Positions 51,801 through 58,724 of a DNA stretch of 64,000 nucleotides are shown here, piece after piece; the stretch's first letter is position 1; each line of letters starts with the position of its first letter. Under the pieces are notes generated by a model that saw only the letters and a list, made by a program, of their open reading frames with translations, did no database searches and had not been told where the DNA came from. The translations under genes and the position numbers were made by a program. This stretch comes from Macrostomum hystrix (lineage: Eukaryota > Platyhelminthes > Macrostomidae), in the NCBI GenBank assembly GCA_950097015.1, contig CATNEN010000003.1:2479001-2543000 (forward strand), read 5' to 3'.

Positions 51801-54800
51801 GTTATTCGTCTCTCCTTGCAAGCCTGAAGGCAGACATCCAAAATAAGCGGCGCTCGGGAGTCAAGCCAGTCATCCTGCATCATGACAACGCCCGGCCGCA
51901 CACTGCCCACCAAACAATGGAGGCCATCAAAAAGCTAAAGTTTGACCTTCTGCCTCATCCGCCATATTCGCCAGATCTCGCGCCTGCGGATTTTGCCCTT
52001 TTCCCTCAATTGAAGCGCCACCTGAGGGGCCGTGTCCATGTCAGCCGTGATCACCTGGAACAGGAAGTCCGCAGAGTACTTTTGCACGTGATTCCGCGAC
52101 AGATCTACGCAGATGCGATTGATCACTTGTTTCGTCGCTGGGAGAAGTGCGTGCAATCGGGGGGTAATTATGTCGAGAAAGCTTCCCTCCCTGATGATGA
52201 TGAGTCATACTAACTGTCGAAACTTCTTGACCTGTTACACCATGCATAAATTCATTGTAACTCTATGGCTGACCTTGTTGTGTGTTTCTATTCATAACTT
52301 TATTATAGGTTGTGTTTTTGTTAAATGTTTGCAGTCAAATTAAAGCTGATATTTTTCGCTTTCCAACAACACCAAACTTGCTGATTTTCAAGCATGCAGT
52401 AAGGCTGTACGAGCAAAAGTATCACTACTTTTTGGACACCCCTCGTATATACAAAAAAGTTGAAGCAAAGTGCATAATCACAAACAGTTTCTGACCTGTA
52501 CTTGTTGTCAACACGCTTTAGGCTAGCTAGAATGCATTTAAATTGCACATTTAGAATCGAAGATCGCCTGTAAAAGCGAAAATGTGGGTTAAAGCAGATA
52601 AGCGCACAAAAAGTGTATATGTAATGTCACCGACTCTTTGTCATATTTTTAGCGATGATAATATCCGAAGCCAGAAAAATTCTAAATATAGATAAAAACA
52701 CACAGCAAAATCTATCCTGTCTTTAATGTACAAGGAATCTCACCTGTCTCTCAGGGCAAAGCAGATTTCATCGACGTCAAGCAGCACCTTGGCGTTGAAA
52801 TCTTGCACAATGGCGCCTGAAGAGGTGACAGCAGCGTTGCCACTAGCAACGGCGTCGCAGCCAGGTCCGCCAGCTCTGTGACCATGAGTATAATCTGCCT
52901 CCATTGCTGTAGCCTGACGGAAGTCTCGACGAAATAATCTCTGCGAGAGTTGTTTGCAGCTTTTTTTGGCTCACGAGGATTAGGAGACGGGAAGAGGATT
53001 ATGAGACGGGAAAGAGGATTAGGAGACGGGGAAGAAAATTAGGAGACAGGGAAGAGTATTAGGAGACAGGGAAGAGTATTAGGAGACAGGGAAGAGGATT
53101 AGGAGACGGGGAAGAGGATTAGGATACGGGAAAGGGATTATGAGACGGGGAAGAGGATTATGAGACGGGGAAGAGGATTAGGAGACGGGGAAAAGGATTA
53201 GGAGACGGGGGAAAGGATTAGGAGACGGAGAAAAGGATTAGGAGACGGGGAAGAGAGTTAGGAGAGAGGGTTAGGAGACGGGGAAAAGGATTAGGAGACG
53301 GAGAAAAGGATTAGGAGACGGGGAAGAGGATTAGGAGACGGGGAAGAGGATTAGGAGATGGGGAAGAGAGTTAGGAGAGAGGGTTAGGAGAGGGGAAGAG
53401 GATTAGGAGACGGAGAAAAGGATTAGGAGACGGGGAAAAGGATTAGGAGACGGGGAAAAGGATTAGGAGACGGGGAAAAGGATTAGGAGACGGAGAAAAG
53501 GATTAGGAGACGGGGAAGAGAGTTAGGAGAGAGGGTTAGGAGACGGGGAAAAGGATTAGGAGACGGAGAAAAGGATTAGGAGACGGGGAAGAGGATTAGG
53601 AGACGGGGAAGAGGATTAGGAGACGGGGAAGAGAGTTAGGAGAGAGGGTTAGGAGAGGGGAAGAGGATTAGGAGACGGAGAAAAGGATTAGGAGACGGGG
53701 AAAAGGATTAGGAGACGGGGAAAAGGATTAGGAGACGGGGAAAAGGATTAGGAGACGGGGAAAAGGATTAGGAGACGGGGAAAATGATTATGAGACGGGG
53801 AAAAGGATTAGGAGACGGGGAAAAGGATTAGGAGACGGGGAAAAGGATTAGGAGACGGGGAAAATGATTATGAGACGGGGAAAAGGATTAGGAGACGGGG
53901 AAAAGGATTAGGAGACGGGGAAGAGGATTAGGAGATGGGGAAGAGAGTTAGGAGAGAGGGTTAGGAGAGGGGAAGAGGATTAGGAGACGGAGAAAAGGAT
54001 TAGGAGACGGGGAAAAGGATTAGGAGACGGGGAAAATGATTATGAGACGGGGAAAAGGATTAGGAGACGGGGAAAAGGATTAGGAGACGGGGAAAAGGAT
54101 TAGGAGACGGGGAAAAGGATTAGGAGACGGGGAAAATGATTATGAGACGGGGAAAAGGATTAGGAGACGGGGAAAAGGATTAGGGTACGGGGAAGAGGAT
54201 TAGGAGACGGGGAAGAGAGTTAGAACGGGGAAGAGAGTTAGGAGAGAGGGTTAGGAGAGGGGAAGAGGGTTATGAGACGGGGAAAATAATTAAGTGAAGG
54301 GAAGAGGATTATGAGGGGGGAATTAGGTTAGAAGAAGGGAAGAGAAATTGGAGTGGGGTTGGAAAAAGAGAATAGGGAGATAAAACAGATTGCAAACAGT
54401 TCTGTTATTAAACTGACTTACATTGAGTCGGTCTACCTGCCCAGTGAGCAGTTCATACTGTCTGCTGCTCATCTCAAAGTTGAAACTACGCAAAGTCATA
54501 TGCAGCAAGGCTTTCGGTTTGGAGAACGCCTCAGATATTTTGACTTGCAGGTTTATAGTTAAAGGGTTCAGAACTGGAAAGTTTGCAAAAATCAAGTATT
54601 AATCAGTATAAACCGGGGGTATTCAAAAAAACTCCTAAATTTTCGATGATGATTCCTTTGACGATGAAAGAATTATGTGTACACACCCTGTGTACTGTAT
54701 CCGTCTGGTTGAGTTTGTACTTAGAGGTAGATTCCGGCCCACAGCCCCCCTGCAAATCATAATATTATAATAATCGGCAGTGTATATAAGTTATTTTACC

Positions 54801-57147
54801 TGGATGAAACCTCAACTGTTTATTGCCAGTAAATATTTCCGACATGGCCAATTTCAGTTCCTCCTAAAACGCCATTAAAAACAATGCCGCAATATAAATA
54901 ATCTAGCTAATGTGCCACCAATTAAAAATAAAATTCTGTAAAATATTGAATTTACATGCTGCATCTCCAGCCTACTTAACGTAGGCGACAGGTGCACAGT
55001 CAGTGAAGTCAGTTCCATCGACTGAAATGTTGAAAAATGTCACGAATATTTACTATTGCACACGAAATCCGTTGATATTTTAACATCAAATATTCTATTA
55101 GTCTCAAATAAGTAAACTACAATCTAGTGACAGTGTCACCTCCAAAATCTACGCTATACTATTACAAAATCTAAAAAGCACTCTGCCTTCAAAGTCAACA
55201 CTCTACCCTAACTTTCCTATCAAAACTCAACCCTTCCTTTCAAATCTACACTCTACCCTACATTTCCTATTAAAACTCTACCCTACCTTTCAAATCTACA
55301 CTCTACCCTACCTTTCCTATCAACTATCTACCCTACTTTTCAAATCTACACTCTACACTACCTTTCCTATCAAAACTCAACCCTTTCTTTCAAATCTACA
55401 CTCTACCCTACCTTTCCTATCAAAACTGTACCCTAAATACAAAATCTACACTCTACCCTAGCTTTCCGATCTAATATCAACACTCAACCATCAAAATCTA
55501 CCAGTAGTGGAAGAACTACACCCCTTACCCTTTGCTCTCCATCGCAAAGCAGCCTAGCAAATGCCAATCCTGCCAAAAGCGGCTTATCAGAATCAGTTTC
55601 ATCTTCAAAGCAGAGATGAAGCCGCTGGACATCAATGCGTTTAACAAGCTCCGGAATTTTTTTGTAGCTGTTTAACCAATCAAATGGCTTCTGTTGTTGC
55701 TGTGCGACTTCTGTTTCATCATTTTTGCCGATAGTGCCAGGTGAAGTTGACCAATTTTCTGTTGCATGATTGCAAGTTCTAGTCTGCCTGCGTCTAACTA
55801 ACAGCTGAACATCTTCCATAGACAGCTCTAAGCCTTGGTTAGAGAATCCTGGCAATGGAACCAGTTTTGATCGCAGCCAGTTCAATTTGTTATTAACCTC
55901 CATGCGGCCAATGCTGAAGTGAACCAAATCCAGGCCTGGTGTAAGCAGCTGGCCTAGTCTCTGCCGCATGTCCTGATTTGTTGAATCCGCATTTGACAGA
56001 TTCAGGATTAGAAATTTACCTGCATTTGGGAATTTAAGTTTGTTAGTGCATACATGCGCAACACCCGGCTGACCCGGCCGAACCGGCCGGGTGAAACGAG
56101 GGCCAAGCAAGGTAAATCACAAAAACCAATCGACCAAGCGCAAAAAAATCAAAGGGGGAACCAAGGGACAAAAAAGGAAGGCATGAAGAAAAGGAAAAAG
56201 AGGGGAGAGAAAAAGAGAGCAAATGAGAGCAAACTAAGTCATAAATAGAGCAATGAAATGAACTAAGTCGCAAATGAGAGCAAGAACTAAGTCGCAAGGC
56301 CAGCTAAGATTTGGGAGGTTGCGCATGTATGTGTTAGAGGGTAGAAAATATAGATTTTACTTTATAAAGCTTTTTAAAAACTTTGAAGAATCACATTAAT
56401 TTTTAATACTAAATTGTTATCTAGACACACTATGGTAAAAAATACTAACAAGAAACTAGGATCATATTATAGAAGTGATTAAAAACTGAATAGAAAATGC
56501 AGTTCAGAAAAAAACTCATTTGTACATAATTTTGAAGAATAATACAGGGACATATGTTTGTGTACTATAAACTAGGTCTATAATACTTTTCTTTTGTAAT
56601 ATTTTTGCATTTACTTTAGGCAAGAAATCTTAAAACTTGAATTTAGAAAGGAGGAATACAATGCCTAAGACACCTTTAATTGAGTTCTATTATTAAATTA
56701 TAATACCAGAGAGAAGATTAATATCTTCAGTAGACACACACACACACACACAAGTAATGTATCAACATGCAAAAATATTTTTAATAATTATATAAATTGA
56801 TAGTACATATAACTGGGAAAAATTACCAAAGTGCTTTTGGTTTTTGTTTTTGAATGCCAGGCCATAATCCTAATAATTAAATATCTATGTGCTGACTGCA
56901 CTCAGCACAGTTTACTAAGTAACCACATTTAAATTTGTAAATTTAATTCATAACATAGCAAATTAGGCCCTAAAAAATCAGTGGCTAGCTACAAACATAG
57001 TTCAGAGCTGATAAAAACAAAACTAGGAATGTAATTATTTTTAAGAAAAATTTTAGACTACTTACCTTCACTCAGGAATGCTCGAAAGGAGAAATGTTGT
57101 TTAATATAAAACACAATTCCAATGATCAATCTTAAAAATCGAGTCAT
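32152..57147 (-). CDS. VPS13-family bridge-like lipid-transfer protein
   Basis: Exons: 57147-57066, 56019-55529, 55021-54956, 54863-54800, 54573-54422, 52940-52744, 47489-47294, 46048-45525, 44987-44651, 43550-43176, 42266-41847, 40301-40209, 40099-39288, 38910-38693, 38603-38356, 38240-38084, 36827-36781, 36351-36241, 34846-33801, 33577-33156, 32671-32426, 32303-32152. All are joined by GT-AG with matching phases, giving 2152 codons without a stop. The N terminus matches the VPS13/chorein layout: a helix, IGRMEVNNKLNWL, then ELVKRIDVQRLHLCFEDETD (compare the family's NIHIRYEDD), then a QY..L...VDRLN segment. VPS13 proteins bridge organelles and channel phospholipids. The usual C-terminal adaptor-binding, ATG2-like and PH regions were not found, and no stop codon was reached, so the model is 3'-incomplete. 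Paralogue uncertain; the sequence is strongly diverged. Confidence 0.75.
32700..33130. repeat. Degenerate repeat in VPS13-like intron 20
   Basis: Loose reiteration of AAAAGTACAAACACTAGCC with varied spacing (about 20-30 bp). This looks like an old, decayed minisatellite. Confidence 0.65.
33640..33765. repeat. 20-bp purine-rich array, intron 19
   Basis: About 6 copies of GAGAGGGGTAGGAAAAGTGG. In transcript orientation it is a polypyrimidine tract close to the intron 19 acceptor. Confidence 0.85.
34905..36150. repeat. 26-bp minisatellite with 531-bp duplication, intron 18
   Basis: About 48 copies of a unit of roughly 26 bp around TTTTGGGTCAAGATCCCAAT, with 21-bp shorter forms (TTCACTTCTGGGTCAAGATC). 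The block 34958-35305 recurs almost unchanged 531 bp later (35489-35836), an amplified higher-order segment. Confidence 0.96.
36400..37120. other. Intron 16-17 sequence without array
   Basis: AT-rich intronic DNA surrounding the 47-nt exon 17. Nothing else recognised. Confidence 0.5.
37135..37790. repeat. 31-bp minisatellite in intron 16
   Basis: About 21 copies around AAAGGGATTAGGATTTTAAT, then TAGATCxCWAC. In the gene's orientation it repeats AATCCTAATCCC, a branch-point-like CTAAT motif. Confidence 0.94.
38084..42266 (-). CDS. VPS13-like exons 11-16
   Basis: Residues about 829-1477. Exon 13 (812 nt) has MAPRLILPVAGGCGDTAICI then DLGMLTLCSG, matching the VPS13 motif 'xAPxIIIPE...xxxDLGxL' in order and spacing. 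That is strong support for the family. Exon 14 has SLTINLASSELSLWPDELPL and exon 16 SLNASALAGAVAISNAWQPL, like the later rod segments. Introns 12, 14 and 15 are 109, 89 and 115 bp without arrays; introns 11, 13 and 16 carry arrays. Confidence 0.75.
38945..39280. repeat. About 42-bp minisatellite in intron 13
   Basis: About 8 copies around GGGGTGGGTGTCGATTAGCT and GAATGTACATTYATG. In transcript orientation it begins within about 10 bp of the donor of intron 13. Confidence 0.92.
40345..41790. repeat. 42-bp minisatellite in intron 11
   Basis: About 34 copies, 42 bp, around GTAGGTAATCTAATGGTCAT and AGATCTTGATGACTTTATTT. A multi-unit block with GTAACGGTCATAGAGC variants is duplicated (about 40620-40700 vs 41335-41410, again near 41590). 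Confidence 0.97.
42310..43165. repeat. 23-bp minisatellite spanning intron 10
   Basis: About 37 copies. In transcript orientation the unit contains TTCAGGTTGTTCAGTATCG plus TKTC. The first copy overlaps the donor itself (TATTCAGTGAGTTTCTCAGT). The half toward the acceptor is a second subtype (TTCAGGTTCTTCAGAATCC). All three frames on the gene strand are largely open. Confidence 0.97.
43176..52940 (-). CDS. VPS13-like exons 6-10
   Basis: Residues about 286-828. Exon 6 ends AKVLLDVDEICFALRD and exon 8 has LDQLSFHLPAGP and FDEVELLWLKAGGR. Exon 9 has EQVQLRLSPASLETVAG and exon 10 NFLSLLVQLSPERMSAVGQL. These are the repeating beta-strand plus 'LSPxxLxxL' rhythm of the RBG (repeating beta-groove) rod. 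Exon 6 has a low-complexity Gly/Ala insertion. Intron 6 (5.25 kb) holds three arrays and a mariner. Introns 7-10 hold one or two arrays each. Exons 9 and 10 stay open in frame into their downstream introns. Confidence 0.72.
43610..44600. repeat. 21-bp minisatellite in intron 9
   Basis: About 46 copies. The + strand unit is GACAGTCTCAATAATACCTG plus T. In transcript orientation it reads ACAGGTATTATTGAGACTG, a donor-like AG/GTATT once per unit. The period is a multiple of 3. Confidence 0.97.
45065..45160 (-). mobile_element. tRNA-like SINE fragment in intron 8
   Basis: The + strand GATTCGAACTCCCGACCTCG is the complement of a tRNA/SINE B box. The following sequence, to CCCTGGGTATTTC, resembles the dispersed repeat at about 16.15-16.29 kb. 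Confidence 0.5.
45165..45465. repeat. 21-bp minisatellite inside a dispersed repeat, intron 8
   Basis: About 14 very similar copies of TACCCGCTGCCTACTTCACG plus A. It is embedded in sequence whose single-copy counterpart lies at 16.2 kb. Confidence 0.96.
46105..46870. repeat. 28-bp minisatellite in intron 7
   Basis: About 27 copies containing GTCTAATGTCAGTGTCTAAT, then CTCAKAGT. Confidence 0.96.
46870..47285. repeat. 30-bp minisatellite in intron 7
   Basis: About 13 copies containing GCCTTATCTAAGAGTGTCTA, then ATCTCATAGT, in two blocks offset by 185 bp. It shares GTGTCTAATCTCATAGT with the neighbouring 28-bp array. It starts within about 16 bp of the intron 7 donor in transcript orientation. 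Confidence 0.95.
47545..48485. repeat. 23-bp minisatellite in intron 6
   Basis: About 41 copies around CCACACCGAATTCCCTGAAT, ending AAA. All three minus-strand frames are open for about 240-300 codons. Confidence 0.97.
48590..49930. repeat. 18-bp minisatellite in intron 6
   Basis: About 74 copies of GATCCCCCAGTTGACAAT with GATGAT and TTCACAAT variants recurring in order, a higher-order pattern (48.6, 48.9, 49.3 and 49.5 kb). The period is a multiple of 3. Confidence 0.97.
49975..50430. repeat. 23-bp minisatellite in intron 6
   Basis: About 20 copies around ATGATTCAGACTCTGGTTTA, ending GCC. Confidence 0.96.
50500..50820 (-). mobile_element. SINE/LINE-like remnant in intron 6
   Basis: A B-box complement GCAGAATCGAACCCTAGCC at about 50536-50554 marks a tRNA-like head. 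About 50730-50815 (GAAAATCGGTTGAGCCGTTC ... TTTTTAGTATAG) resembles the conserved 3' tail seen in many invertebrate retroposons. The two may belong to different elements. Confidence 0.45.
50966..52445 (+). mobile_element. Mariner transposon, inactivated
   Basis: Terminal inverted repeats of about 115 bp are nearly identical. The left is from 50966 (GGGATGTCCAAAAAGTAGTG at 50971); the right ends at 52445 (CACCCCTCG). TA dinucleotides flank both ends (50964-50965, 52446-52447). It lies in VPS13-like intron 6, antisense to the gene. The transposase is broken (next entry). A second TIR-like phrase (TACGAGGGTTGCTTTTTTG) occurs inside at 51279. Confidence 0.88.
51433..52213 (+). pseudogene. Mariner transposase, frame-disrupted
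   Basis: Pieces lie in three frames. First, an N-terminal start MDVRSKEGQRHAIHTLWSIG (51433 on). Second, a helix-turn-helix piece LLEEDCRMTVREIADRLDTV (about 51480-51580). Third, a catalytic part from about 51593 to the stop at 52213. The catalytic D residues are visible in VTGDETW, HHDNARPHTA and SPDLAPADF; 34 residues separate the last two, the DD34D signature. The C terminus shows W-KCVQSGGNYVEK. The linker between the HTH and the first catalytic D is missing (a deletion of several dozen codons near 51580), so no functional enzyme is predicted. Confidence 0.85.
52975..54320. repeat. 20-bp minisatellite in intron 5
   Basis: About 66 copies of GATTAGGAGACGGGGAAAAG, with GAGAGTTAGGAGAGAGGGTT insertions recurring at intervals. 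In transcript orientation each unit reads CTTTTCCCCGTCTCCTAATC, a pyrimidine tract plus a CTAAT branch-point-like motif. It runs to about 35 bp from the intron 5 acceptor. Confidence 0.96.
54422..57147 (-). CDS. VPS13-like exons 1-5: chorein-type N terminus
   Basis: Exon 1 (residues 1-27) is MTRFLRLIIGIVFYIKQHF, a hydrophobic helix like the one that starts the lipid groove. Exon 2 (28-191) runs from GKFLILNLSNADS through HFSIGRMEVNNKLNWL and LELSMEDVQLLV to FDWLNSYKKIPELVKRIDV and LCFEDETDSDKPLLAGLAFA. These align in order with the family's GGDVVLxNLxL, GxIxxLxIxIPW, EDVxLLV and IRYEDD/PxxxGxxL blocks. Exons 3 and 4 (SMELTSLTVHLSPTL; EELKLAMSEIFTGN) and exon 5 (MTLRSFNFEMSSRQYELLTG) match the following 'SxYW', 'RPISA' and 'KxQYxxxL' segments in position. 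Intron 1 (56020-57065) is purine-rich without a long array. Introns 3 and 4 are 92 and 226 bp. Confidence 0.75.
55190..55480. repeat. About 50-bp array in intron 2
   Basis: About 6 copies built from CTCTACCCTACCTTTCCTAT and CTTTCAAATCTACA. In transcript orientation it repeats GAAAGGTAGGGTAGAG, with a donor-like AAAG/GTAGGG. Confidence 0.9.
56020..57065. other. VPS13-like intron 1
   Basis: 1046 bp without a long array. A purine-rich stretch lies at 56150-56310, and a short CA repeat at about 56735-56752. AT-rich otherwise. Confidence 0.6.
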
Positions 57148-58712
57148 TTTTTGTAGCAAAAAAATATATAACTAACTTGACTCGAGATCGACGAGAACTT
57201 CCAGCAAAATTTGATCTAATACACAAGTTTTATAATTGCTATTAACTTAAGTTACGGATCGATTAAGTTCCTTATGGTATCAACCCAAACCCAATGAAAG
57301 GTTGATAGTATTGACATCGGCTAACACAGACGCAAAACCGACTAATGAGGCATACGCATACAATCCATACATACATACATAGAGATTACATAAGACGCGA
57401 TCTGATTTTAAATTATCTTTAATAAAGTAAAGAAAGAAGTAAAAGCAATTAACCAAAAAAAATTCGCAATTACAGACAGATGAAAGCCTACACGAACCGA
57501 GAATCAAATTACGTTTCGTAGAATAGTTCCTAGAAAAAAAATTAAACATGTGCCTAGAACAGCACAGCATATATAACGACATCAAATCTAGAGATGTTAT
57601 ACAGACTTAAGCCTTAAGCCCTTTAAAGAAATTTTTGCAAGATTTAATTAGAAAGCTCTTGTAAAATTTTGTATCAACTTTTTCTAACCGTGCTATTGCG
57701 TACATATAGCCTGCGTAAGTCAGATTTTTCTTTGCTTTAATTTATTCGCTACAGAATGCTATAACAAAATGACGCTTGTTTTAGAAGAATCCTGTTACAG
57801 AGCTTAAAAAATCTTTAATGTTTTAAATATCTTAATCTGTGTGTTTTTAATAACTTGACTCACTAAATATGGTAATTGCTGTGTTTACACTACACATTTT
57901 CGACAATGCAGTTACGTGTGAAAAGGTTGCTAATAATAATGTTAACCCACTTAGCCTTATTGCCTTCATAATCGTATATAGTTAATTTGTTGCTAGGTTA
58001 TTACACTAATACACTCCAAAAGTGCATGCCAACTAAGATCACTAGATAACAGTGAAAATTGCTCACAGCTACTTGAGCACAACAAAAGTAGGGCCTAAAC
58101 CTTCACTATTTGGTAGGCCTAGGCTCGGTCCATATATATATTTATGTAGCTTTGTTGTATACAAAGATCAGACAGATTTTTATTAACTCTTTTGAGTATT
58201 GTAAGACAAGCAGTTAACGCGTTTCTTCTGTTCGTTGTGAGCTATTGCTTTAACCATAGTCTCTAGATAAAATGTACATTTTATCTATGCATGGGAAATA
58301 CAAGAACATGATGAATAAGACGTGTTTTAATAGATGCAGCATCTTGCTCCAACTACAGTCATTAGGCCTAGTTATTCTCACAATCAGTCTTAAAATTTAT
58401 TACAAATTATCTGTCATAGAAGAAAGGCTGACATATAAAAAGTCCTCTGGCTTATATTCTAGGGTTCTAGCAAATATTATTTTATCTTTTCATGTATGCA
58501 AAGGGTTGTTTTTTATTAATTTATTGTGAAACCTTTAATTTAAATTTGCAGTTGCACCACTCAGACAAAAATCGACTAATTTTTATTAGCAAACTACTAA
58601 AGCTTAGGCCCTACTTCAAACTTAAATCAGTTTTTTTCTTTTAGCATATTAGTGTTTTCCTTATAGAATTTAACTACTTAAAATTACAGTTGTTTTAATG
58701 CACATCATTTCA
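57148..58712. promoter_or_regulatory. Shared upstream region of two divergent genes
   Basis: The VPS13-like start (57147, -) and the FAM151A start (58725, +) face away from each other. About 1.57 kb of AT-rich DNA between them must hold both promoters. A TTTCAG acceptor just before the FAM151A start codon (58712) suggests a 5' UTR intron there. No TATA box or CpG cluster is obvious. Confidence 0.4.
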
Positions 58713-58724
58713 GCTTCTTTCAAA

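Noticed and set aside
52975-54320. Interstitial telomere-like repeat (GGTTAGGAG)
   Set aside because: Telomere-like hexamers are incidental to the 20-bp unit; there is no pure TTAGGG run.
57280-57585. 101-codon minus-strand frame upstream of the VPS13-like start
   Set aside because: AT-rich composition rich in Phe/Tyr/Cys/Leu, no motif, expected by chance in AT-rich DNA.
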